Origin: Piscinibacter sp047600445
GTDB lineage: Bacteria > Pseudomonadota > Gammaproteobacteria > Burkholderiales > Burkholderiaceae_C
Assembly: GCF_047600445.1 (NCBI RefSeq)
Contig: NZ_JASGKT010000002.1
Span: 1,116,001 to 1,180,000 of the forward strand
Direction: 5' to 3'
Length of the DNA: 64,000 nucleotides
This document shows positions 52,506 to 61,422 of the stretch, in pieces. How positions within the stretch are numbered: position 1 is the stretch's first letter; each line of letters opens with the position of its first letter. The notes under the pieces were generated by a model that was not told the origin of the DNA, did not search any database, and saw only the letters and a list, made by a program, of their open reading frames with translations. The position numbers and the translations under genes were made by a program.

Positions 52506-53476
52506 TGTCGGAGTTGCACAAGTTCCTGTTCGAAGGCCTGCCGGTGCGCGGCATGCTGGTGCGCCTGACCGAGTCGTGGCAGGAGCTGCTGGCGCGCCGC
52601 AGCCGGGCCGACGACGCCTTCGCGCTGCCGGTGCGCACGCTGCTCGGCGAGATGGCGGCGGCCTCGGTGCTGATGCAGGCCAACATCAAGTTCAACGGCG
52701 CGCTGGTGCTGCAGGTGTTCGGCGACGGGCCGGTGCGGCTGGCCGTGGCCGAGGCGCAGCCCGACCTGAGCTTCCGCGCCACCGCCAAGGTGGTGGGCGA
52801 GGTGGCGGCCGACGCGCGGCTCGAGGCCATGCTCAACCTGCACGGCAAGGGCCGCTGCGCGATCACGCTCGACCCGAAGGACAAGCGCCCCGGCCAGCAG
52901 CCCTACCAGGGCGTGGTGCCGCTGCACGGCGACCGCAACGAGCCCTTGCAGGAGCTGTCGCAGGTGCTGGAGCACTACATGCTGCAGTCGGAGCAGCTCG
53001 ACACCCGCCTCGTGCTGGCCGCCGACGAGCGCATCGCCGCCGGGCTGCTGATCCAGCGCCTGCCGGTGGAAGGCCTGGGCAACCTGCAGGGCGAGCGCAA
53101 CGAAGACCGCATCGGCCTGGACGAAGCCTTCAACCGCATCGCCCACCTGAGCGCGTCGCTGAAGCGCGAGGAACTGCTGACGCTCGACGCCGAGACCATC
53201 CTGCGCCGCCTCTTCTGGGAGGAGAAGCTGCTGCGCTTCGTGCCGCAGGCCGGCACGAACGGGCCGCGCTTCCACTGCGGCTGCTCGCGCGAGCGCGTCG
53301 CCGCGATGCTGCGCGGGCTGGGGCGCGAGGAGGTCGACGGCATCCTCGCCGAGCAGGGCCGCGTCGAGATCGCCTGCGACTTCTGTGGCCAGAAGTACCA
53401 CTTCGATCCGGTGGACGCGGCGGGGCTGTTCCTGCCCGCCGGCACGCAGCCGCCGGGCAGCGGCGCGATCAACTGA
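52505..53476 (+). CDS. hslO: Redox-regulated chaperone Hsp33
   Basis: A 323-residue Hsp33, a holdase switched on by oxidation and unfolding. The N-terminal domain starts LHKFLFEGLPVRGMLVRL; the C-terminal redox zinc centre has all four cysteines, FHCGCSRERV and ACDFCGQKYHF. Slightly longer than the usual 290 because of Pro/Gly-rich ends. Translationally coupled to the carbonic anhydrase gene. Confidence 0.96.
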   Translation: MSELHKFLFEGLPVRGMLVRLTESWQELLARRSRADDAFALPVRTLLGEMAAASVLMQANIKFNGALVLQVFGDGPVRLAVAEAQPDLSFRATAKVVGEVAADARLEAMLNLHGKGRCAITLDPKDKRPGQQPYQGVVPLHGDRNEPLQELSQVLEHYMLQSEQLDTRLVLAADERIAAGLLIQRLPVEGLGNLQGERNEDRIGLDEAFNRIAHLSASLKREELLTLDAETILRRLFWEEKLLRFVPQAGTNGPRFHCGCSRERVAAMLRGLGREEVDGILAEQGRVEIACDFCGQKYHFDPVDAAGLFLPAGTQPPGSGAIN

Positions 53477-53494
53477 TCGCCGCCCCGGCGCTTG

Positions 53495-54238
53495 CTACTG
53501 GCGGAAGCGGCGCGCTTCCTCGGCTTCCCGGATGCGCACGCAGGTGGCGTCGCCGGCGTGCTCGGCCTGGGCGCACTCGCGGTGCTCGCAGAAGCCGCGC
53601 GTCAGCAGGTTGCCGCCGCTGCACAGCTCGGCGACGGACTTCGGTTGAGCGGCCGTCGCCGGCTCGGGCGCCGGTGCCGAGGCTTCCGGCAGGGCGGGTG
53701 CGGGCGCCGGCGCGGACAGCACTGTTTCGGGCACGGGGGCCGGCACGTGCGTGTTTTCGTTCGCCGACGGGCGACGCACCGGCTCGGGGATGCGCTTGCG
53801 GCGCTCCGGCGCGCTGGTGGCCGGGGCGGGTGACGAGGCGGGTGAGGCGGCCGGCTCGGGCGCGGCCCGTGAAGGCTCCGAAGCGGGTGCCGGTGCGACG
53901 GGCACGACCTCCGGTGTCGAAGCCGCCGCCGACGCCACTGGCGGCGGCGCGGAAGCGGCAACGGGCGCAGGCGCCGGTGCCGGTATGGATGCAGGCGAGG
54001 AGGCCGGTGCCTCGTCCGCCGGCCACAGCAGCAGCCACGCACCGCCGCCGACCAGCGCGGCGGCGAGCACCCCGCCCAGCAGGCGCCACGGCAGGCCGCG
54101 TGCCGGCTCGGGCTCGGGCGCGATCAGGATGCTCTCCAGCGGCGGCAGCTCGGAGGGCACGGTGTGGTGCATCACCAGCGTCGGCGCCGACAACGGATCG
54201 AAGTTGTCGTCCTCGGGAGGCAGCGAGCGCGTGGCCAT
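53495..54238 (-). CDS. Ala/Pro-rich single-span membrane protein of unknown function
   Basis: A 247-residue protein: cytoplasmic head of about 50 residues, one helix (LLGGVLAAALVGGGAWLLLW), about 130 residues of Ala/Pro/Ser spacer that would cross the periplasm, and a compact C-terminal motif with four cysteines (ELCSGGNLLTRGFCEHRECAQAEHAGDATC, broken here for length). The tail resembles those of other betaproteobacterial proteins with a Cys-bonded C-terminus. TATCGT ends nine bases before the ATG. Last gene of the minus-strand run from ftsB; convergent with hslO. Confidence 0.75.
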   Translation of the reverse strand: MATRSLPPEDDNFDPLSAPTLVMHHTVPSELPPLESILIAPEPEPARGLPWRLLGGVLAAALVGGGAWLLLWPADEAPASSPASIPAPAPAPVAASAPPPVASAAASTPEVVPVAPAPASEPSRAAPEPAASPASSPAPATSAPERRKRIPEPVRRPSANENTHVPAPVPETVLSAPAPAPALPEASAPAPEPATAAQPKSVAELCSGGNLLTRGFCEHRECAQAEHAGDATCVRIREAEEARRFRQ

Positions 54239-54253
54239 CGGCGGCGAACGATA

Positions 54254-54880
54254 TCAGAGCGAGGGCAGAAGGCGATGGCGTTCGCAGCCGACGTCGCCGC
54301 AGCGCTCGCAGACCCATTGCCAGCGCGGCCGGCCGTCGTCGTCCGGCGTGGTGCGCGCACGCTCGACGGCGGCGAGCGCGTTGGCCAGGCGCGCCTCGCC
54401 CTGGCCGAACAGCACCGCCCAGCCGATCGCGGCGCGCGCCAGCGCGGCGCGGATCTTCGCGTCGACCGGCTCGCGCACCTGCGGGCCGTCGCGTTGCAGG
54501 CCGTCGGGCTGCCAGGGCAGGTCGAGCGCGCTCAGCAGCGTCAGGTCGGCGCGCGCGTGCGCGGCCAGCGCCGCGTCGTACAGGCCGGTGTCGCCGAACA
54601 CCTGGTCGCTGTAGACCGCGATCATCAGCGCGCTGGTGTCGGCCACCACCACGTCGCACGCCGCGGCGGCGGCCGCGATGCGGCGCGTCTGCTCGGCGGC
54701 GATGCCGCGCTGCTCGTCGATGCGCGGCGTGCGGCCCGCGCCGTCGCAGAACTCGCGCAGGTATTCCTCGACCACCGCGACGCGCTCGCCGCGCCGCGCC
54801 AGCACCGCGCCCAGCGCGTGCGCGATCGTCGTCTTGCCGGTGCTCTCCGCGCCCAGCAGCGTGACCACGAAGGCGCTCAT
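54254..54880 (-). CDS. NadR-like nicotinamide riboside kinase (AAA_28)
   Basis: A 208-residue P-loop kinase. Walker A is GAESTGKTT (about residues 10-18), with VVEEYLREFCDG and VVADTSALMIAVYSDQVFGD typical of the NadR ribosylnicotinamide kinase domain. No DNA-binding or adenylyltransferase domain is attached. A C-terminal CERCGDVGCERH could bind zinc. The ATG overlaps the pnuC stop (ATGA), so transport and phosphorylation of nicotinamide riboside are coupled. Confidence 0.87.
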   Translation of the reverse strand: MSAFVVTLLGAESTGKTTIAHALGAVLARRGERVAVVEEYLREFCDGAGRTPRIDEQRGIAAEQTRRIAAAAAACDVVVADTSALMIAVYSDQVFGDTGLYDAALAAHARADLTLLSALDLPWQPDGLQRDGPQVREPVDAKIRAALARAAIGWAVLFGQGEARLANALAAVERARTTPDDDGRPRWQWVCERCGDVGCERHRLLPSL

Positions 54881-55506
54881 GCCGCCGCCGCCAGGCGCCG
54901 CCAGGCGCGCCAGCCGAGCACCGACAGCGCGGCGAACACCGCGTAGAGCATCACCGTCAGCCACAGCCCCTTGACCGCGAACAGCACGACGCTGACGAGG
55001 TTGACCAGAAGCCAGGCCGTCCAGTTCTCGACGTACTTGCGCCCGAGCAGCCACTGGCCGACGAGGCTGCCGGCGGTGGGCAGGGCGTCCAGCCAGGGCA
55101 CGTCGGAATCGGTGCGGTGCGCCAGGAACAGCGCCAGCGCCGGCCACGCGACCGCCAGCGCCAGAGCGCAGCCCAGCGCAGCGCGCCGCGGCAGCGCGCG
55201 CACGCGCAGCGCGCTGCCGTCGTCCAGGGTGCCGCGCAGCCACTGCCACCAGCCCCACAGCGCGACGGCGGCGAAGAAGATCTGCAAGGAACCCTCGCCA
55301 TACAGGCGCGCGTCCCAGAACACAAGGAAGTACAGCAGCGAGGAGGCGATCGCCAGCGGCCAGGCGAGCGGGTTGACGCGCATGTTCAGCGCCACCATCA
55401 GCAGCGAGAGCAGCAGCGCGATCAGCTCCAGCCAGCTCGCCGGCGCACCCCACAGCGTGAAGGCGCTCGCGAACAGCGGCCGCAGCGCCTGCAGCAGCGA
55501 ATCCAT
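54877..55506 (-). CDS. pnuC: Nicotinamide riboside transporter PnuC
   Basis: A 209-residue membrane protein with about seven helices (PF04973). Typical motifs: ELIALLLSLLMVALNMRVNPLAWPLAIASSLLYFLVFWDARLYGEGSLQIFF (read in pieces), WGWWQWLRG with the substrate-stacking tryptophans, and GRKYVENWTAWLLVNLVSVVLF. Facilitates uptake of nicotinamide riboside, trapped by the downstream kinase. Confidence 0.95.
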   Translation of the reverse strand: MDSLLQALRPLFASAFTLWGAPASWLELIALLLSLLMVALNMRVNPLAWPLAIASSLLYFLVFWDARLYGEGSLQIFFAAVALWGWWQWLRGTLDDGSALRVRALPRRAALGCALALAVAWPALALFLAHRTDSDVPWLDALPTAGSLVGQWLLGRKYVENWTAWLLVNLVSVVLFAVKGLWLTVMLYAVFAALSVLGWRAWRRLAAAA

Positions 55507-55527
55507 CGCGCGGCGCGGGGCGCGCGC

Positions 55528-55806
55528 TCAGCGCTGCGCCGGCGAGATCTGCACGAAGATCTCGTCGGGCTTGACCATGCCGAGGTCGAAGCGCGCCTTC
55601 TCCTCGACCATCTCCAGCCCTTCCTTCAGGTCGCTGACCTCGGCGAGCAGTTGCGCGTTGCGCTGCCGGCCCGCCTCGTTGAGCTTCTTCTGCTCGGCCA
55701 GCTTGCCCGACAGCTCGATCACGCGCGGCACGCCGCCCTTGCCGAACCACAACTCGGCGTGCACCAGCGCGAGCAGCGCCAGCAGGGCGATCGTGACCAG
55801 GCGCAT
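55528..55806 (-). CDS. ftsB: Cell division protein FtsB
   Basis: A 92-residue bitopic protein: N-terminal helix (VTIALLALLALVHAELWFG), then a leucine-zipper-like coiled coil (VIELSGKLAEQKKLNEAGRQ and onward) that pairs with FtsL in the FtsQLB divisome complex. Its position directly after eno is the conserved arrangement in proteobacteria. Confidence 0.93.
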   Translation of the reverse strand: MRLVTIALLALLALVHAELWFGKGGVPRVIELSGKLAEQKKLNEAGRQRNAQLLAEVSDLKEGLEMVEEKARFDLGMVKPDEIFVQISPAQR

Positions 55807-55825
55807 GGCGGCGTGCCTCGGCGGC

Positions 55826-57109
55826 TCAGCGCAGGTTGTAGAACGCCGCGCGGCCGGGGTAGCTCGCCACGTCGCCCAGGTCTTCCTCGATGCGCAGGAG
55901 CTGGTTGTACTTGGCGATGCGGTCGGAGCGCGACATCGAGCCGGTCTTGATCTGGCCGGCGTTGGTGCCCACGGCGATGTCGGCGATGGTGCTGTCCTCG
56001 GTCTCGCCCGAGCGGTGCGAGATCACCGCGGTGTAGCCGGCGCGCTTGGCCATCTCGATGGCGGCGAAGGTCTCCGACAGCGTGCCGATCTGGTTGATCT
56101 TGATGAGGATCGAGTTGGCGATGCGCTTGTCGATGCCTTCCTTCAGGATCTTGGTGTTGGTGACGAACAGGTCGTCGCCGACCAGTTGCACCTTGGCGCC
56201 CAGGCGCTCGGTGAGGTGCTTCCAGCCGTCCCAGTCGCCCTCGTGCATGCCGTCCTCGATCGAGACGATGGGGTACTTGTCGACCCAGGTGGCGAGGATG
56301 TCGGTCCACTCCGGCGCGGTCAGCGACAGGCCTTCGCCTTCCAGGTGGTACTTGCCGTCCTTGTAGAACTCGCTGGCGGCGCAGTCCAGGCCGATCGCGA
56401 CCTGCGTGCCGGCCTCGTAGCCGGCCTTGTCGATGGCCTCGAGGATCAGTTGGATCGCCGCCTCGTGGCTGGCCACGCTGGGCGCGAAGCCGCCTTCGTC
56501 GCCGACCGCGGTGCTCATGCCCTTGGCGTCGATGATCTTCTTCAGCGCGTGGAACACCTCGGCGCCGTAGCGCACCGCTTCGCGGAACGAGGGCGCGCCC
56601 ACGGGGATGATCATCAGCTCCTGCAGGTCGAGGTTGTTGTTGGCGTGCGCGCCGCCGTTGATCACGTTCATCATCGGCACCGGCAACTGCATGCCGCCGG
56701 AGCCGCCGAAGTAGCGGTACAGCGGCAGGCCCGACTCCTCGGCCGCCGCGCGCGCCACCGCCATGCTCACCGCCAGCGTCGCGTTCGCGCCCAGGCGGCT
56801 CTTGTTGTCGGTGCCGTCGAGGTCGAGCAGGGTCTTGTCGAGGAAGGCCTGCTCGGAGGCGTCCAGGCCCAGCACCGCCTCGCTGATCTCGGTGTTGATG
56901 TGCTCCACGGCCTTGAGCACGCCCTTGCCGAGGTAGCGCTTCTTGTCGCCGTCGCGCAGCTCGATGGCTTCGCGCGAGCCGGTCGAGGCGCCAGAGGGCA
57001 CGGCCGCGCGGCCCATGGTGCCGCTTTCCAGCAGCACGTCGCACTCGACGGTGGGGTTGCCGCGGCTGTCGAGGATTTCTCTTCCGACGATGTCGACGAT
57101 GGCGCTCAT
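55826..57109 (-). CDS. eno: Enolase
   Basis: A 427-residue phosphopyruvate hydratase (2-phosphoglycerate to PEP). Start SAIVDIVGREILDSRGNPTVE, catalytic Glu and Lys regions (VGDEGGFAPSV, VGDDLFVTNTK, ISHRSGETEDSTIAD) and Mg ligands intact. It is 19 bp upstream of ftsB and follows kdsA by 49 bp on the same strand. Confidence 0.98.
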   Translation of the reverse strand: MSAIVDIVGREILDSRGNPTVECDVLLESGTMGRAAVPSGASTGSREAIELRDGDKKRYLGKGVLKAVEHINTEISEAVLGLDASEQAFLDKTLLDLDGTDNKSRLGANATLAVSMAVARAAAEESGLPLYRYFGGSGGMQLPVPMMNVINGGAHANNNLDLQELMIIPVGAPSFREAVRYGAEVFHALKKIIDAKGMSTAVGDEGGFAPSVASHEAAIQLILEAIDKAGYEAGTQVAIGLDCAASEFYKDGKYHLEGEGLSLTAPEWTDILATWVDKYPIVSIEDGMHEGDWDGWKHLTERLGAKVQLVGDDLFVTNTKILKEGIDKRIANSILIKINQIGTLSETFAAIEMAKRAGYTAVISHRSGETEDSTIADIAVGTNAGQIKTGSMSRSDRIAKYNQLLRIEEDLGDVASYPGRAAFYNLR

Positions 57110-57158
57110 GGTGGGTTCTCTCAGCGGGAGGTTGTTGGAATTCGGTCGTGAAGTCGCT

Positions 57159-58012
<854 letters not shown>

Positions 58013-58016
<4 letters not shown>

Positions 58017-59680
58017 GCCGCCACCTTCTCCTTGCCGCGCTCGGCCTGGTGCGCCAGCGCCGCCTCGATGTAGGAGGTGAACAGCGGGTGCCCGCCCCAG
58101 GGCGTCGACTTGAACTCGGGGTGGAACTGCACGCCCATGAACCACGGATGCACCGCGCGCGGCAGCTCGACGATCTCGGTGAGCTTCTCGCGCTGCGTGA
58201 TCGCCGAGATCACCAGCCCAGCCTGCTGCAGGGCGTCGAGGTAGTTGACGTTGGCCTCGTAGCGGTGGCGATGCCGTTCGGTCACCACGCTGCCGTAGAT
58301 CTGGTGCGCCAGCGTGCCGGGCTTGACGTCGGAGCTCTGCGCGCCCAGGCGCATCGTGCCGCCGAGGTCGGAGGCGGCGCTGCGCTTCTGGATCGTGCCG
58401 TCGCGGTCCTGCCATTCGTCGATCAGCGCGATCACCGGATGCGGCGTCGAGGGGTCGAACTCGGTGCTGTTGGCGTTGGCGAGGTTGGCCTTGTGGCGCG
58501 CGTACTCGATGGTCGCCACCTGCATGCCCAGGCAGATGCCCAGGTAGGGGATGCGGCGCTCGCGCGCCAGCCGCGCCGCGCAGATCTTGCCCTCGATGCC
58601 GCGCTTGCCGAAGCCGCCGGGCACGAGGATCGCGTCGAACTCGGCGAGCCGTCCGACGTTCTCCGGCGTCAGCGTCTCGGAGTCGACGTAGTCGATCACG
58701 ACCTTGGCGTGGTTGTGGATGCCGGCGTGGCGCAGCGCCTCGTTGAGCGACTTGTACGAGTCCGACAGGTCGGTGTACTTGCCGACCATCGCGATCTTCA
58801 CCGAGGTCTTCGGGTGCTCGACCTCGCTGACGAGGTCGTCCCAGCGACGCAGGTTGGCCGGCGGCGTGGCCAGGCGCAGCTTGTCGCAGATCAGCCCGTC
58901 GAGCCCTTGCTCGTGCAGCATGCGCGGCACCTTGTAGATGGTGTCGACGTCCCACATCGAGATCACGCCCCAGCGCGGCACGTTGGTGAACAGCGAGATC
59001 TTGTCGCGCTCCTCGTCGGGCACCGGGCGGTCGGCGCGGCACAGCAGCGCGTCGGGCTGCACGCCGATCTCGCGCAGCTTCTGCACGGTGTGCTGCGTCG
59101 GCTTGGTCTTCAGCTCGCCGGCCGCGGCGATCCACGGCACGTAGGTCAGGTGCACGAAGGCGCACTGGTTCGGCCCGGCCTTCAGGCTCAACTGGCGCGC
59201 GGCTTCGAGGAAGGGCAGCGACTCGATGTCGCCCACCGTGCCGCCGACCTCGACGATCGCCACGTCCACCTCGTGGTCGGTGCCGACGCCGGCGCCGCGC
59301 CGGATGAACTCCTGGATCTCGTTGGTGACGTGCGGGATCACCTGCACCGTCTTGCCGAGGTAGTCGCCGCGGCGCTCCTTCTCGAGCACGCTCTTGTAGA
59401 TCTGGCCGGTGGTGAAGTTGTTGGCGCGGCGCATCTTCGTCGTGATGAAGCGCTCGTAGTGGCCGAGGTCGAGGTCGGTCTCCGCGCCGTCGTCGGTGAC
59501 GAACACCTCGCCATGCTGGAACGGCGACATCGTGCCCGGATCGACGTTCAGGTACGGATCGAGCTTGATCAGGGTGACTTTGAGGCCGCGCGATTCGAGG
59601 ATCGCGGCGAGGCTTGCAGAAGCGATGCCCTTGCCCAGCGAGGACACCACGCCGCCGGTGACGAAGACGAACTTGGTCAT
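58013..59680 (-). CDS. pyrG: CTP synthase
   Basis: A 555-residue glutamine-dependent CTP synthase. The N-terminal synthetase domain begins TKFVFVTGGVVSSLGKGI; the C-terminal glutamine amidotransferase domain has the nucleophilic Cys in LGICLGMQ and the His/Glu pair near HPEFKS. ATG at 59680 is chosen over GTG at 59698 because all homologues begin at MTKF. TATAAT at 59731-59726 is its probable -10. Confidence 0.97.
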
Positions 59681-59725
59681 GGGGGGCGGCACTCGCATGC
59701 ACGAATGCCGTGGTGGTAAAGCGCG

Positions 59726-59731
59726 ATTATA
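59726..59731 (-). promoter_or_regulatory. Consensus -10 of the pyrG-kdsA-eno-ftsB run
   Basis: A perfect TATAAT on the minus strand 45 bp before the pyrG ATG, giving a leader of about 39 nt. No good -35 is visible at 16-18 bp (AGGGGC). Confidence 0.6.
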
Positions 59732-59782
59732 GGCGCCTCGTCGTGACCGCCCCTCGCCCGACGGGTACGTCGGACGATCCCC

Positions 59783-60598
59783 CTAGGCCATTGCCTCCAC
59801 CCACCGCAGCACGGCCGCCGCGGTCTCGTCGGGTCTTTCCATCGGGAACAGGTGGCCGCCCTCGATCAGCGTGTAGCGGCCCGGCGCCAGCGCCTTCGAC
59901 GCCGCGATGCCGCCCTGGCGCATCTCCGCCGACTGCGTGCCGGCCAGGAAGGCCACCGGGCACTTCGGCGGGTGGCGGCGCAGCAGCGTGCCGAACTGGT
60001 GCGGCAGCGTGTCGTAGATGCGCGTCTCGACGGCGCGGTCGAAGGCGAGGTGGGTCTTGCCGTCGCGCTCCTCGAAGCCGGCTCGCACGTAGTCGGCCAG
60101 CACGCGCGGATCCCAGCGCGCGAACAGCGCCTTGGCGGCGAAGTGGCGCTGCACCGCCTCGCGCGAGGGCCATTCGTGGCGGCGCGTGCGCGACACGCGC
60201 CCCGGCGACACGCGCCTGATCAGCCCGGTGGCCTTGGCCACCCGCAGGCTGTGCGCGCGCCAGCCGGTGACCACCGGCGAGTCGATCATCACCAGCCCGG
60301 CGGCGAGCTCGGGCCGCCGGCAGGCGGCCAGCAGGCTGAGCAGCCCGCCGAGCGAATGGCCGACCAGCACCGCCGGCTCGCCGACCTCGCGCTCGACGAA
60401 GTGGATCAACTGGTCGCGCAGCTTGGGCCAGTTGCCGCTGACGGGGTAGGCCGGGTCGTGGCCGAACTTCTCGATCGCGTGCACGGCGTGGCCGGCGGCG
60501 CGCCAGGCCTCGAACAGCACGCGGTAGGTGCCGGCCGGGAAGCCGTTGGCGTGGCTGAAGACGATCGGCCGCCTGCGGCCCGGCCCGGGGCTGTCCAT
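59783..60598 (-). CDS. Alpha/beta hydrolase
   Basis: A 271-residue alpha/beta-fold hydrolase. The oxyanion region is FSHANGFPAGTYR, the nucleophile elbow GHSLGG, and the histidine IEGGHLFPME near the C-terminus. Probably an esterase or epoxide-hydrolase-like enzyme; the substrate is unknown. Its ATG overlaps the stop of the Anbu gene by one base. Confidence 0.9.
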   Translation of the reverse strand: MDSPGPGRRRPIVFSHANGFPAGTYRVLFEAWRAAGHAVHAIEKFGHDPAYPVSGNWPKLRDQLIHFVEREVGEPAVLVGHSLGGLLSLLAACRRPELAAGLVMIDSPVVTGWRAHSLRVAKATGLIRRVSPGRVSRTRRHEWPSREAVQRHFAAKALFARWDPRVLADYVRAGFEERDGKTHLAFDRAVETRIYDTLPHQFGTLLRRHPPKCPVAFLAGTQSAEMRQGGIAASKALAPGRYTLIEGGHLFPMERPDETAAAVLRWVEAMA

Positions 60599-61422
60599 CA
60601 GACGATCCTCTCCCCGGGGTGGGTGATCTTGCGCATCGGCTCGTAGCGGCCGCCGGCGCCGCACAGCGGGTGCTCGGTGGCGCCGCCGTTCCACTGCGGC
60701 GCCTCGATGGACTCGAACACCTGGCGCAGTTTCTGGCCCCAGGTGCTGCGGATCATGTGGAAGTACGGGTTGTGCTCGTCGACGCAGACGATGCGGTCGC
60801 TGGCGAGGCGGTCGCGCTCGTAGACCAGCAGGTCCAGCGGCAGGCCGACCGAGAGGTTGGACTTCAGCGTCGAGTCCATCGACACCAGCGCGCACTTGGC
60901 GGCCTCGTCCAGCCCGGTGGCCGAGTTGACCATGCGGTCGAGCACCGGCTTGCCGTACTTGCTCTCGCCGATCTGGAAGAAGCAGGTCTCGCGCGTGGCC
61001 TCGATGAAGTTGCCGGCCGAGTAGACCAGGAACAGGCGCATCGCCTCGCCCTTGATCTGGCCGCCGAGGATCATCGAGGCGTTGAAGTCGACGCCGCTCT
61101 TCTTCAGCGAGGGGCCGTCCTGGTCGTAGACGCGGCGCACCGCGCTGCCCAGCACGCGCGCGGCGTCGAACATGCTGGCGGCGTTCCAGATCGTGATCGG
61201 CTCGCCGCCCGGGTTGTCGATCTTCTCGGCCTGCAGGATCTCGCGCACCGACTGGCTGATCGACAGGTTTCCCGCCGAGAGCATCGCCATGAAACGGTCG
61301 CCGGCCTTCTCGTAGACCATCATCTTGCGGTAGGTGCTGATCTGGTCCAGGCCCGCGTTGGTGCGCGAGTCGGACAGGAACACGAGGCCGGCATCGAGCT
61401 TGATGCCCACGCAGTACGTCAT
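60598..61422 (-). CDS. Anbu-type proteasome-related peptidase
   Basis: A 274-residue ancestral beta-subunit (Anbu/BPH) of the Ntn-hydrolase proteasome fold, expected to assemble into a helical or ring homo-oligomer. Thr2 after Met removal is the nucleophile (MTYCVGIKLDAGLVFLSDSRTNAG), with a Lys in STYRKMMVY and the GxMLGG-like SMILGGQIKG. In most bacteria Anbu sits with transglutaminase-like and ATP-grasp/alpha-E genes; here it is embedded between mutS and a hydrolase with overlapping reading frames on both sides. Confidence 0.93.
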   Translation of the reverse strand: MTYCVGIKLDAGLVFLSDSRTNAGLDQISTYRKMMVYEKAGDRFMAMLSAGNLSISQSVREILQAEKIDNPGGEPITIWNAASMFDAARVLGSAVRRVYDQDGPSLKKSGVDFNASMILGGQIKGEAMRLFLVYSAGNFIEATRETCFFQIGESKYGKPVLDRMVNSATGLDEAAKCALVSMDSTLKSNLSVGLPLDLLVYERDRLASDRIVCVDEHNPYFHMIRSTWGQKLRQVFESIEAPQWNGGATEHPLCGAGGRYEPMRKITHPGERIV

